Positions 1-10,359 of a stretch of 64,000 nucleotides of DNA are shown here, piece by piece (the first letter of the stretch is position 1; every line of letters starts with the position of its first letter). Position numbers and translations under genes: made by a program. Under the pieces are notes generated by a model. That model had not been told where the DNA came from. It was given only the letters and a program-made list of their open reading frames with translations, and searched no databases. This stretch comes from Tubulanus polymorphus. Lineage: Eukaryota > Nemertea > Palaeonemertea > Tubulaniformes > Tubulanidae. The stretch covers positions 2,940,916-3,004,915 of the forward strand of contig NC_134032.1 in assembly GCF_964204645.1 (NCBI RefSeq), read 5' to 3'.

Positions 1-11
1 TTGTTATATAA

Positions 12-602
12 ATGGTAGGTGAAAAGAAAATAAAATCTAAAAATGGTGATGTTCCAATTGAAAAAACTTTAGATGATTTAGGAATAACAGAAACAAAATT
101 AACTCCAGATGATGGTGCTTTAAATAATGTTACAACAAATAATAATCATGAATATTATCTTTATTGTAAACATCAATTAGAAATATTAATAGCATCTGGA
201 AAATGTAAAAATTTTGTCGGTAAAAATTTAACTTATAATGAATTAGACACAATGAAATCAGATGAAATTATTAGATTATTTAAGATTTATGAAGCCGCGA
301 GAACAGCTAGAATTAATGACGCGATATCAGAAAATGTAGTAAAAGGTTATAGTAAATTATGTAATTATATACTACCAATTGAAGATGAAAATAGATTATA
401 TTCCGATTTAAAAAATGACTATTTAGTTATGGCTGAATTAAATAAATGGATTTGATATTTATCATTTCAATTAGGTGGATTTATGACATTATTATCAACT
501 GGGGTTATAACATTTTCAAATATTGAAAGTAAACATATTTCTATAATAAATGAGCGAGGTGAAAGAAGTGAAGAAAAAACCGAGAACTCAGAAACAAATT
601 GA
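12..602 (+). pseudogene. Virus-like AT-rich ORF with one in-frame stop
   Basis: The frame opens with an ATG at 12 and reads 147 codons to a TGA at 453-455. It then continues in the same frame for about 48 codons to a second TGA at 600-602. The continuation (motif LGGFMTLLSTGVITF) is hydrophobic and looks like coding sequence, so the first TGA is best read as a nonsense mutation. The product would be a charged N-terminal region followed by a possible membrane or structural segment. I do not recognise the family; ORFs of this style occur in AT-rich DNA-virus-like insertions in animal genomes. The sequence just before the ATG (TTGTTATATAA) also precedes the ATG of the broken gene at 28920-29557, which ties the two islands together. 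The left part may be cut by the window edge. It overlaps the next ORF by about 50 bases. Confidence 0.5.
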
Positions 603-900
603 ATGGTCTCGACAATTAGGAATTAAATCACAAGAATATAAAAAAGCTGTAAAAGAAAAAATAAGTAATAAAAATGTTAATAAAAATGGTGAAAATATTA
701 TTTCTACTCCTTCTGATAGTAGAATATTTGATAAATATTTATATTTTACAGTTGGATTTGTAATTGTATTCATTTTGATTGGGTGTAATTGGTATAAGAA
801 ATCAAATTAAATTCATGATATTAGTAATTCTGAACCAACTGCTATCAAAAATGAAAGTACTTCTGAAATTTCAAAATTGACAATAAAAAAAATGGATTAA
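550..900 (+). pseudogene. Small basic protein with a C-terminal membrane segment, possibly truncated
   Basis: An 86-codon ORF starts with ATG at 550. Its N-terminal half is rich in Lys, Arg and Gln (motif RTQKQIEWSRQLGIKSQEYK), and it ends in one predicted transmembrane helix (FTVGFVIVFILIGCNWY) just before a TAA at 808-810. The same frame stays open after that TAA for another 29 codons to a TAA at 898-900, and the extension has a plausible composition. A nonsense change is therefore possible, but the short form could be the real protein. Basic-plus-tail-anchor proteins like this are common in virus-like elements. The function is unknown. It is on the same strand as the preceding ORF and overlaps it. 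Confidence 0.45.
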
Positions 901-963
901 TATTTTAGAAAAAAAGCAAAAAAATAATTGAATATCACCATGTGGGTGTCGTACGGCACCATC

Positions 964-1659
964 TCACTGCGGAGCAATTAAATTGTCTAGATAAGTCATT
1001 TCGGATTCCTCAACGTATCGTTCATTATTTGGATTATTGTTCCATTGATCAATAAATTTCTTTGCTTTTGTTAACTGTTCTGAATATAACTGTAAATCTA
1101 GTTTATTAGATTTGGTTTGATTTTCTTTCTTTTCTAAAGGTCTTAAATTTTTCCAACCCCAAATAAGTTTTTTATCGTATTCATCATTCATGTTAAATTT
1201 AGATATTGGTAACACGTGATCAATATGGTAATAATCCCCATAATTATCTATATTCATTTTATCATCGAATTGAAATATAATCCATGATTTGAGAAATTCA
1301 TCTGAACAACCCAACAAATTAGTTAATGTTTCTGAATGTGTTTCTTTGTTGAATAATTGTGTTAATCTAGTCCTTAAGCATTGTTTCAATCTAAAATTAA
1401 GATCTGTTTGATATCTTTCTCTCATATATTCTGCCATATAATAATTATAATGTTCTATATTATCTTCTCGATATTGTTTGGTGTATAGTTTAGCACAAGT
1501 TTTACAACAATTTTGAAAACCATCTTTGCTAATCTTACGCTTACTAAATTCTGTTATAGCTAATTTATCTAATTCACATTTAGAACACTTCTTGTAGTAT
1601 ATGTTTATAACGCCAGTGTTATTTGTAATATTGATAATTTGTGGTTGTTCTGGTTCCAT
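964..1659 (-). CDS. HNH homing-type endonuclease of a virus-like element
   Basis: The ORF is intact at 231 aa. Residues 25-55 form a zinc-ribbon-like module (Cys25, Cys28, Cys51/52, Cys55). An HNH nuclease core follows at about 145-185: HIDHVLPIS at 145-153, then NLRPL at 171-175 and further Asn residues near 180 and 185. The HNH fold binds a metal ion and cuts DNA. A zinc ribbon plus HNH with this spacing is typical of endonucleases of giant viruses, phages and virus-like insertions. The start is fixed by the repeated box that directly abuts the ATG at 1659 and also abuts the next two minus-strand ORFs. A copy of its 3' end (about 45 bases) is repeated at 1738-1782, evidence of local duplication. 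Activity is not shown. Confidence 0.8.
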   Translation of the reverse strand: MEPEQPQIINITNNTGVINIYYKKCSKCELDKLAITEFSKRKISKDGFQNCCKTCAKLYTKQYREDNIEHYNYYMAEYMRERYQTDLNFRLKQCLRTRLTQLFNKETHSETLTNLLGCSDEFLKSWIIFQFDDKMNIDNYGDYYHIDHVLPISKFNMNDEYDKKLIWGWKNLRPLEKKENQTKSNKLDLQLYSEQLTKAKKFIDQWNNNPNNERYVEESEMTYLDNLIAPQ

Positions 1660-1693
1660 TTATTAGGAAAAAAAATTACTTGTGGTGATGAGT
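1660..1693 (-). promoter_or_regulatory. Promoter-like box, copy 1
   Basis: On the minus strand the box ends at the ATG of the HNH gene. Its plus-strand core is ATTACTTGTGGTGATGAGT preceded by an A-rich run and TTATTAGG. Near-identical copies sit at 2144-2180 and 2384-2420, each abutting an ATG. Confidence 0.6.
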
Positions 1694-1737
1694 ATGAAAA
1701 AAATAATTGAATATCTCACTACTTTTGTCTATCTATG

Positions 1738-1782
1738 TGGAGCAATTAAATTGTCCAGATAAGTCATTTCGGATTCTAGATA
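1738..1782 (-). repeat. Duplicate of the 3' end of the HNH gene
   Basis: This stretch repeats 975-1015 (core CAATTAAATTGTC and AAGTCATTTCGGATTC) with about one mismatch. It lies just downstream of the 108-aa ORF, so two neighbouring minus-strand genes had the same tail. It points to tandem duplication of HNH-type genes or to recombination between them. Confidence 0.6.
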
Positions 1783-1816
1783 TTCATTATTTTTATTAAT
1801 TTATTTTTTTTTAAAT

Positions 1817-2143
1817 TTAATCAACAATTTCTAAATCATGATGGCCATCTTCATTTTTTCCATGATAGATTATTTTAAATCCTTCTAAATCTTTTAATTC
1901 CTCTATACTCAATGAAACCCATTTATCAGGTAAAAATACTTTAAATTCTCGTGATGTACTAACATTACAGTAGCTTAAATTAGCTGATACTTTCTCTCCA
2001 TATTTAGTTTTTATCTTTTCTAATTTCAATATTTTATGTTCAATTTCTTTTGTAACATCAACTAACTTTTTTATTTCAAATTGTTTTTTTGCTGGTTTTA
2101 TTCTGTTATTTATTGTTGCTAAGAATGCTTTTCTATCTCCCAT
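1817..2143 (-). CDS. Hypothetical 108-aa protein of the virus-like island
   Basis: This is an intact, Lys-rich small ORF. The first 50 residues look like an amphipathic or coiled-coil helix (KKLVDVTKEIEHKILKLEKI). The C-terminal half (FKVFLPDKWVSLSIEELKDL) reads like a compact alpha-beta domain and resembles the short DNA-binding or structural proteins of DNA-virus-like elements. I do not recognise the family. The ATG at 2143 is directly preceded by the repeated promoter-like box, which supports expression as a separate gene. It sits between two other minus-strand ORFs with the same box, so the three probably formed one coordinately timed set. Confidence 0.5.
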   Translation of the reverse strand: MGDRKAFLATINNRIKPAKKQFEIKKLVDVTKEIEHKILKLEKIKTKYGEKVSANLSYCNVSTSREFKVFLPDKWVSLSIEELKDLEGFKIIYHGKNEDGHHDLEIVD

Positions 2144-2180
2144 TTATAAGGAAAACAAATTACTTGTGGTGATGAGTGGG
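2144..2180 (-). promoter_or_regulatory. Promoter-like box, copy 2
   Basis: It is the same box as at 1660-1693, with TTATAAGG in place of TTATTAGG, and it abuts the ATG of the 108-aa ORF. It is followed outward by GGGG, as in copy 3. Confidence 0.6.
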
Positions 2181-2383
2181 GACGCGCACTCACTGTTTAT
2201 GTGTGTCACAATTTTACTACGTAATATTTCTAAAATTTCAATTGTATCTTTTATTTCTAGTGAATCAATATAATTTCTAACATTTTCAATGTAAGGTTTA
2301 TCGATGTATTTTTTACAATATTGACAATAATATTGATTTTTATTGACATTATTGTTTTCTGTCTGGAACTCATTCTCCCCCAT
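2144..2383 (-). CDS. Hypothetical 79-aa zinc-finger-like protein
   Basis: A short ORF starts at the ATG at 2383, directly behind the third copy of the promoter-like box. It carries a CQYCKKYI motif near residue 19 (Cys-x2-Cys) and a second Cys late in the chain, so a single small zinc site is possible but not complete. The tail runs into the promoter-like box of the downstream gene, so the original C-terminus may have been lost. The function is unknown. The box is the main evidence that it is a gene and not chance. Confidence 0.4.
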   Translation of the reverse strand: MGENEFQTENNNVNKNQYYCQYCKKYIDKPYIENVRNYIDSLEIKDTIEILEILRSKIVTHINSECASPLITTSNLFSL

Positions 2384-2420
2384 TTATTAGGGAAAAAAAT
2401 TACTTGTGGTGATGAGTGGG
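2384..2420 (-). promoter_or_regulatory. Promoter-like box, copy 3
   Basis: It is the third copy of the box and abuts the ATG at 2383. Identity with copy 2 runs through the core and the outer GGGG. Confidence 0.6.
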
Positions 2421-3840
2421 GTGTCTCGCCCTCGCGCCCTCTGGCCTGAAACCCCACTTTTCTAATTACTAATATTCTGACTTGGTTGAGAATTATTATT
2501 ATAGAGCCAAGTGACTTGTCAAATTTCACGCTCCAACACTCACCTATCAATAGTGAGTTAAGTGTAAGATTTTGATTGGCACTTTCATCTAGGCGTGTCA
2601 TAGATTTGCAGGTATTGTTGTCGGTACGAACTGTGGTAATAATTATTTTACCACGGTTCCCTCTGAGAGGGCTGGCCACTTAAAGGTGATATCTGACATC
2701 AATGTGTTTCATGTAAACGTAGTACCGGTAACAGTCTAAATTTGAAGGAGAAACACACGTTCGGATTTTAAGATAAATAATAATCCGTTAGTAAAGAAAT
2801 TAACGTTTAGGCAATATAGAAATTATATGTAATCTAAAAACTCTGCTGATCAGCTGGATGTCGAATTGGTGACGAGTTTTATACAGTTGAATTCATACCA
2901 CAGAATACGATTTAGACCGGACCTCGTGCCAGTTCCAACCACAGAATAGTCCGTTCAAAAATTTGGATCGGACCTGGGTTCGCTCTTTTAGGTCCGTCAA
3001 AAACCGGTCTAAAATGGAAAAGGCAAATTCGGAATGGATTGTTTGCTCGTGTAAACGCTTGGTCTGGTCAAACTGGACCGGACCAAGTTTAGGCCGGTCT
3101 TAACGATGTCGAGTGAACACCCCTTTAAACTTCACTCGGGGTAGACTATCTTGCAAGTCTCAACTTTACCGAAGTATAAGACATGTATGGCTCTCATTCG
3201 TATGACAATATGTATGGTTTTTAATTTATTTGTTTGTAGAACAATTCAAATTACTTTCGGGAATAGCATAATCGTCGAGCAGTGAATAAATATTGAACAC
3301 AAAGATTCGGTAATTATCGAGAAACGAGGCACTTCTTAAGTAGATTTTTGTCGGGGATATTTCGCTTCATCTCCTTAACACATACGTCGAGTGTGTCATT
3401 TGCAAAAATGGGCAGTCTGAATAGACCATGAATAGACCAGGGTTAAATGGACGGGCGGACGTCTCTAATAAACGCGACGTGGATACTTAAAGGTGTCTTT
3501 TTCCGAACCGAATCTGACTTACTGACAGTAATTAATAAATGGCTCAAGTCTGTTAGGCCACACAGAAATACACTAGTTTCTCATCACATTCTGTTTTGTG
3601 ACGAGGGCAGGCGAATTCTATTTATTGTTTTTTTTTTTTCAAATAAAAAGTTGAAATAAAAAGCTCAACCTGAGACTTATAGAGCAGACGCGGGAGGGAA
3701 GTTTTTTTCCCGAATGACAAAAACAAATACCAGTAATGCAAGTAAATAAAGTAAGTTTAAATAAAGCAAGTAATATGCATAAAATCTTTTTGTTCATGCC
3801 TTTAACCAAGTCCACTAGCCGCTCATAAAAAACCCTTACC
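2421..3840. other. No supported gene; edge of the AT-rich island
   Basis: AT content drops after about 2430. Stretches with repeated GGACC/GGTCC and GGTCTAAA words lie at 2910-3110, a probable decayed repeat; similar words recur near 34340 and 37870. I see no protein signal. Confidence 0.4.
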
Positions 3841-4021
3841 AGGGACTACGTTTGACTATAAACTCCCGTTGAACTCTATTTTCAGCCAAATAGCTAGCAA
3901 CCTCATGCGACGTAATTATCTCATTCAAGACTTCATTGGCCGATGTAAAAGTAGTTATTTTATACTAGTTATTTGGCTGAAAATAGAGTTCAACGGGAGT
4001 TTATAGTCAAACGTAGTCCCT
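3841..4021. repeat. Hairpin repeat with 57-bp arms
   Basis: Arms at 3841-3897 and 3965-4021 are reverse complements with a single mismatch, around a 67-base loop. The outer ends read AGGGACTACG and CGTAGTCCCT. The near-perfect arms indicate a young foldback or MITE-type insertion or a recent inverted duplication. Confidence 0.8.
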
Positions 4022-5235
4022 CGCTCAAAATAGTAAAACGCTCAAAAACGAAATACTCCGTCTTAGCGCGGTAAGATTTGTTTCTGCGCGCCCGCAAAAA
4101 CAAACTTTAAGCGCAAAACGGAATATAACGTTTTTCGCGCTAAAACTTTGTTTTTCGCGGTCGTCAAGTAACGCAAAAAAAAACATATATTTAGATAATT
4201 TACGCGCGCTACTATGATGTCACGCTGTCGCCATCTATTAGATTAAACGGTAACTTAAGAAATGATTAATCTATGTAGTTGTATTAATTGATTTCAAAGA
4301 AAAACTCACTTGATTCAAGTTTACGACCCCTTGATGAATAAATATATGCATATATCGTTTGTTATTATCGTCTTCGATTGATCACAATACAATGAAGTTT
4401 TATTGTTGAAAATACCGATAGTTGAATATGATTGACCGGCAACCAGTCTAGCCCCATTATATATTGATAACGTAGGCACACCAGCCAACACACAACCATA
4501 TTAATAACGCGTGGTAGTTATTAATGTATGTTAACATATCGTATCGGTTTTTACGGTGTCACAAAACCTTTCAAAATACTAAGAAAAATATCGGCATAAC
4601 TTTCTGCTAGTTTTCTACCTTAAATACAGATATTTATCTTCATTTCTGAAAGATTCATTTTCTGAGAGACATTTCTAGCAGAACATTGAATTGGAATCTG
4701 CAGCACTTGGTACGAACGTGTTAGATATAAATACCGTGCACGTTATATTAAAGTTAAAAAAAAACAATTCCCATATTAGACCATGCGTTAGATTTGTAGA
4801 TACAGAATTAATAAAAATAAATGAAATTTGACGTTGTTTGTTTGTTTACATTGCTTTACGTCGTTTAGATCTCTATTTGTCCTATGACTAACCCTATTGA
4901 ACATTTGCAATGTTTCACCAGTTGGGTTAAATAGTAGGGTTAGATTGAAAAAGCTATTTTCAGATTGTTCTACCAGTTCCAAATTATATTCAAATCGTAT
5001 GGTAATTAGGGGTGGGACTAGGTAGATCTAACAAGTTATCACATAGAAACTGTTTGATCTAATAGATGGCGACAGCATACCTGCAGGCGTAATATTTTTT
5101 AAGTTCACGACCGCTGGCGATTAAAAAAAATATTCGGATTATTTCGTTTTTGCGCGTTATAAGTTTGTTTTTGCGCAGTAATATTTGTTTTTGCGCGGTC
5201 AGATTTGTTTTTGCGCGTTTTCGTGGAGGACGAAA
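4022..5235. mobile_element. Nonautonomous TIR element with G+C-rich subterminal repeats
   Basis: The two ends are inverted copies over about 200 bases. Both carry clusters of GCGCAAAAACAAA words (for example 4090-4180 and 5145-5215, the latter on the opposite strand) and the shared words GTCGCCATCTATTAGAT at 4228 and ATCTAATAGATGGCGAC at 5057. The interior has no coding signal. The exact ends and target duplication are unclear. It is most like a DNA-transposon derivative. Confidence 0.6.
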
Positions 5236-6052
5236 AAAAATTTTACATGTCCCGAATCAGCCACCATAGCTCGACCGATAGGTCGACACATATAAAAGGC
5301 AAGCGTAGCATTTTGATTCACTATGACCAGACTTTATCACAAGAGGGCCTAAGTAATCTAAATCCGTATAATCGAAATATGGGACCGATACTACTCGACT
5401 GCTAGAACCGATACTACTCGATTGCTAGGCAAAGGCAGATGTAGTGGAAGGTTGACCCTGAATACACTAGCATTTAAAACATGGATTTAATTACGTTTTA
5501 ACGCGCTGTCTGAGATCTGGAATTCAATAACGAGTTCGTACATCGGCGATGGTAGCATTTACACGTAGATGAAAATTCAAGAATGTGATTTCGAAAACAC
5601 CAAATCCACAAATTTGTGATACTTTGGCAACGAAATAGGATAGGTCTCTTTGCCAAATCAGAAATGTCAGCATCGTCGATTCTGCCGTTTGAATGTACTA
5701 TTCCATCGTCACCGATACATAACTGTAAGTTTTCAGTCAATCTATCAGTAACTGGATAACTCAATTATGTAAGAAAACCATTATCCCAATATCCGAGTAA
5801 AAGATCGAAAGTATATGTATTTGATGATGTTGTGATAATATATGGATTCGGGAGTCAAAAAATCCAGTTCAAAGTTCAGTGAAAATGAACTAATTTTGAC
5901 AACGGATGACCTACTGCTCTTCACGCCATCTGGCGGGATAGCTGGTTTTGCGGGTTGTTAGATATTTGTATTAGGGGAAACCTGCTATGCATGCTGATGC
6001 TAGTTTTTAGAAGTAGGCATTGCATAATCGGAAGTCAAAGTATTCGTATCTC
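5236..6052. other. Intergenic stretch with a repeat shared with 44.4 kb
   Basis: No gene is supported. Bases 5800-5945 resemble 44330-44480 in the same orientation (shared words TGTGATAAT, CATTCGGGAGT/GATTCGGGAGT, ACGGA-GACCTAC). On the minus strand both translate a similar short segment (LSQHHxI). This could be a shared exon of two related genes or an interspersed repeat. Confidence 0.35.
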
Positions 6053-7226
6053 CTATTGAATTTTATTACATGGATCAGTATTGTAGTAGAACAGTTTTAT
6101 AAATTGTCTTCTAAAAACTTGTAACGTACCGAAATATATGAAAAAGTTTACGCAGAACAAGACGTTTCGAAATCCGTAGAATATTCCTTCGAATTCACGC
6201 CACAAAACTATTAGGTAAAACGTTCTAGTAGGGGATCCGTAAAATTAATACGATGGTTTATCCAGATCACATACATGAGTTATCGTTGAAGTTATGCGTG
6301 AATTTAGTGACAGTGTTGGGTAGAACACAAATTATATAGACTAAAATGACAACTAGAAGTGTTTTACTGGTCGATGACATGGTAGATTTCTAAGCACGTG
6401 ATGAACCAGTTAGGATTGATGCTATGATGACCGCAATGGCCGGAAATATCTCCTGAAAGAATACGCTTGCCATTGTTATAATGACATAATGAAATTGGTT
6501 CATCCTATCAGACTGCTTGCAACTGAATTGAGTGAAGGTTTCGTTATATCTACGAACCGCATTGCGATAAATGTAGATGATTTTACTTGAAGAATCGAGG
6601 TTTATGATACAGGAAAACACTATGACACCACATACTATGACGACACGCCGCTTGTAGGTGAAATATCTCATATGAAAGAATGGAAAACGTATAGAAACAA
6701 ATCTTTCAACAGCAATTGCTAAGACTATGTAGTGTGATACTGCTATTGCTTGGTTGTAAGATATGTTAACCAACAAAAATTTTGGAATGAATTTGTTAGG
6801 AATGTACTGAAAATAATAATAGAAATGGTACAATGATGATGAACACAGTTTGCCATGTTTCGACAATGTCATATAGTTATCTCCACATATTTTCGGGTAA
6901 AATTGGAATTTAACCAGGATGTATTTCAAATACTATGGAAAGTTGCTCAGCTTGATAAATAAAACAATTTGTTCCGAAAACGCGAGAGTTATGAGATAGG
7001 GGAACGTGTAAGGAACAGTCTGGTATCTGCGACATTTTATCAGTAGAATTATTGTCAGAAAGTTGAACACACTTCCGAGTGGAAACACTAACAAAGTAAA
7101 TGCGTAGAAGTTGAGAAGATAAGCGCATCTAGTAAAACTTCTAAAGGCTGTAATAAAGGCTGGTGTCCTAGCAGCGTATGACAGTCGCTGGGTTTTAGTA
7201 ACGGCGATGATAGTAACATTATTCAT
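6053..7226 (-). pseudogene. Class A GPCR pseudogene
   Basis: Read 7226 to 6053, the frame gives a recognisable seven-helix receptor: TM1 (FLTIILLIKC), TM2 (YLITLAFSEQ), TM3 ending in the DRY-equivalent VERF (AVSHYIVLAIAVERF), TM4 (VVIVCGVIVFSCII), TM5 (PAIAVIIASILT), TM6 (LLVVILVYIICVLPNTV) and TM7 (LFCVNFFIYFG in place of NPxxY). It is broken by a TAG at 6933-6935, another near 6390, and a frame change with further stops between TM6 and TM7. No intron sites are evident, so it was an intronless receptor gene. It is related in type, but not closely in sequence, to the pair at 8169-9110 and 20116-21068. The ligand is unknown. Confidence 0.75.
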
Positions 7227-8168
7227 TGATGATACCAGCCGTTTAGAATCCGAATGCTACTCAGTGAACTGCGCAGAAACGCACACGATGCACCCGTCTA
7301 TCAACTGTTATCATTTCTCAACAACCGATATGAAATTACAGTTGAGATGCTCGACATCAAACTCACCGTATATAATTATGGATAAAACGGCACTTCTAAT
7401 ATTACTCACTCTGATCGCTCTTTCAATCTCAAACGAAGGTTTCAGTTCTCATAATAAACTCCTTTTAAATTGTCAGTACGCTAGGACTCATAACCTAACT
7501 ATGCGCAGTGATTCGTGTTATATTTTATTTTCGGACGAAGAAACAAATCTTTAGTACTACGTGTCATAGCAATGTTGTCGGATTTTCTATTGCAAATTTT
7601 GTTTAAATTTTAATCCATGTGTCCGTAAATAAACACAAAAATTATATTGTTATTGTTTGAAACAGTAAAGCACGTAGGCCTTAAAGTAGCACAACTCAAT
7701 AAACACTTCAAGCGGCCAAACGCTCTCAGATCACCCGCGGTATCGGAAATACTGAATCCGAATATCAACTAATATCCTAATACTAGTTCAGTCAAAAGTG
7801 TTGTGTAATGGATAGATTATGTATTTGTAAGATAGCTTACACTTCGATTGTATAAGATGGTTACAAATTCCTAAACGAAATCAAACTTGATAAATTTAGA
7901 TTTAGGTTAAATTTTCCTTTCAGCTATCTCCGCGTTTGTTCGGCCATGTGATCGTTGTGCTATCACCGAGCCGTCCGAGTTCAGGAAACACCGACAGTTG
8001 CTTCGTTAGATTCCTCTCACGTGACTCCATTTTATCGCTACGCACGTGTTATGAACCGTGATACATTCTGCAAACATGTGCAGGAAATATCAGTTTATCA
8101 ATTAACAAACAGAGTCCACCGTTGTTTAGGGGAAGGACCGTCTGAACCATACTTGAAATCAGGCATTG
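7227..8168. other. No supported gene
   Basis: Short ORFs on the plus strand (7207-7554, 7955-8254) lack domains and codon signal. I see no repeat structure. Confidence 0.4.
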
Positions 8169-9110
8169 TTATTTCTCTGAACTCATACAGCCAATCTTCG
8201 CATAGAAATATACGCGAATTTCTCGTCCCAGTAATAGGAATATGTAAAAATTAATCACATAATTACAGATTTGAAACGGTGTAAAAATGTCATTAAGAAA
8301 ATCTCTCTGTTCTACCGAGATTGGTAAATATGTAGTAATAGTGGACGGAAGAGTGAACATTGCAAAAGCGAGTGAAACTGTTACAAGCGTTATCGTTGTA
8401 CGTTTTGATTTGGTTGTTTTCTGATCGGACGAAAGCATTTTTGAACCTCTGAATAACTGAATGATTATTACAGAATTTGATGTTAGAATCAAAATCAAAG
8501 GTAGAATGTTTACGTAGACAACGATCAGAGAGAAATATGTTATTTGCTCAAATGATTCCCCGAAACATCCTAAAAACTGGTCGATGTAATGCATCGACAA
8601 AACAGGCGTGAGATATAGAACCAGTAAATTCACTGCAGTTATTATCAATATAGTAAATCTAGCGAATCTCGGTGAACATATCAAACGAGTTGTGAACGGG
8701 AAGAGCACAATCGCCGCACGTTCTTGAGATATCGCTACTATTAACCACGAACTATTGCTGCATGCAAGAATCATTAAAAATTCATATATTTGACAACTGA
8801 TCAGTGAATTCATCATGAATATAGGACCGTCTTTAACTTGATAGAGAACAAACTGTAAAACGGGCATCAGAGTGAAATTGATACAATCACAAGCAGACAA
8901 AGCGATCAAGTAGTTAGCGTACGATAAACTACGGAATCTGCGACTAATAATTATCAGGAAAGTAGCCGAATTTCCGAATGCTCCTAACAGGAACCAGACG
9001 GGCAAAATGACCAGTGACACAGTACGGTAGACTCCAGACCTGTTCACTACAGACATGAGAACGATGTAACCAAGATAAGGTCGACCAATTTGCATCTGAG
9101 AAGAATTCAT
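8169..9110 (-). CDS. Class A (rhodopsin-family) GPCR, intronless
   Basis: The 313-aa ORF has an ATG at 9110 and seven hydrophobic helices. TM1 holds the conserved Gly-Asn (46-47, GAFGNSATF), TM2 has SYANYLIALSACD, a Cys precedes TM3 (LISCQIYEF), and TM3 ends in QER instead of DRY. A Cys lies in extracellular loop 2 (GCFGESF), TM6 is FAMFTLPSTITT, and TM7 has NFYIF instead of NPxxY. There is no signal peptide, and the N-terminus has one Asn-linked glycosylation site near its start (NSS). It is a plasma-membrane receptor that would signal through G proteins; the ligand is unknown, perhaps a peptide. Compared with its paralogue at 20116-21068, TM2 is three residues shorter, so function may be altered. 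A minisatellite begins about 20 bases upstream of the ATG. Confidence 0.85.
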   Translation of the reverse strand: MNSSQMQIGRPYLGYIVLMSVVNRSGVYRTVSLVILPVWFLLGAFGNSATFLIIISRRFRSLSYANYLIALSACDCINFTLMPVLQFVLYQVKDGPIFMMNSLISCQIYEFLMILACSNSSWLIVAISQERAAIVLFPFTTRLICSPRFARFTILIITAVNLLVLYLTPVLSMHYIDQFLGCFGESFEQITYFSLIVVYVNILPLILILTSNSVIIIQLFRGSKMLSSDQKTTKSKRTTITLVTVSLAFAMFTLPSTITTYLPISVEQRDFLNDIFTPFQICNYVINFYIFLLLGREIRVYFYAKIGCMSSEK

Positions 9111-9130
9111 GATTCACGCGGATCAAATGA

Positions 9131-9350
9131 TGGTGTATTACTATCTGAGAGTGTACTCACAGTCTGAGAGCTGTACTGGTGTCTGAGAGTGTGCTGCTGA
9201 CTGTCTGAGAGTGTGCTGCCTGTCCGATAGTGTACTGTCTGTCTGAGATTGTACTGACTGTCTGAGAGTGTGCTGACTGTCTGAGTGTGCTGCCTGTCTG
9301 ATAGTGTCTGTCTTAGAGTGTACTGACTGTCTGAGAGCTGTACTGGCCGT
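9131..9350. repeat. Minisatellite, about 19-bp unit
   Basis: Imperfect tandem copies of CTGTCTGAGAGTGTACTGA-type units (variants GTGCTG, TCTGATAGTG). It lies immediately upstream of the GPCR start, so it would be in the 5' UTR or promoter. Confidence 0.85.
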
Positions 9351-9419
9351 GCCTTCAATCGGACCAAACTTTGTCCCGACTTTTCGATAGCTGAAGTGGA
9401 GAGCTGGACTGAAAATCAA

Positions 9420-10059
9420 GCGGCCAGGAGTAAGTACAGAACCGAGTCGATGACGATACCACCTGGGTCTCGTTCGAAGAAGGCAAGCGTGCTAACCCGT
9501 AGACCAATCGAACCAGCCCAAGTCCGATAGATATGAGCTTCTAGTTGTCCGTCGATTTACATTTTTACTTTAATAAGATCACTTTTAATAGTGACGGCAT
9601 TCATAATCAAGATACCTTTCGACCATCTTCGCCCAACCTTCTTTGCTTTTATTCGGATTGAGAAGATTGCGATTTTGAATTTTATAACCGTTTTCATTTA
9701 GGGCTCATTCCCGCAGACTACGGATCAACGTGGCTTAACTTCACTAGACCGTTTACAATGGTGAGTCTATTTGGTAGTTAGCAGCTTTTCAATGTAAATT
9801 GATTAACTGGTTATATATATATTCAAAAAACCGTATCAATGTTGATTTCGATGGCTTTATCAGGCGCCCTCGAGGGGTCCACTTAACTAGACATGGGAAA
9901 AATGAATTACGACATTTTAGCTAGATAAATTTTGCCACCAAGACTTTTCAGAGACAAATATTTTGTCAATGATTCTTACAAACTAGTTCATTCATTCCAT
10001 TCATTGAAATACTCCAGCACATTAGCATTCGCTAGTATTGTTGGAGCGTGCGCGTCTGT
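9420..10059. other. No supported gene
   Basis: I see nothing coding or repetitive beyond short AT-rich runs between the minisatellite and the LINE 3' end. Confidence 0.4.
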
Positions 10060-10359
10060 GTTAAATAATAATAATAATAATAAATTTATTTCCACAATAA
10101 AATTACAACATGTCATAAAGAGATATACAAATATGAAATGTTTTAATATAATGTGGAGGAGATTAGATGAAGCCAATGAAGGCTTAATCTCTAATCTCTA
10201 ATCTCCTAGCATACACCGATTCACTCAACTCATACACACATGCAGTCATACACCTTCACCCAACATGCACCCACACACGTAGTCACTCAGGCGGTCAATC
10301 ACACTATCTTTCATTCACTATTACAATCTGGTAATAGATGACAGATACAGACAGATTAA

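Noticed and set aside
2257..2679. 140-aa minus-strand ORF
   Set aside because: It overlaps the promoter-like box and the 79-aa ORF in another frame and has no domain signal.
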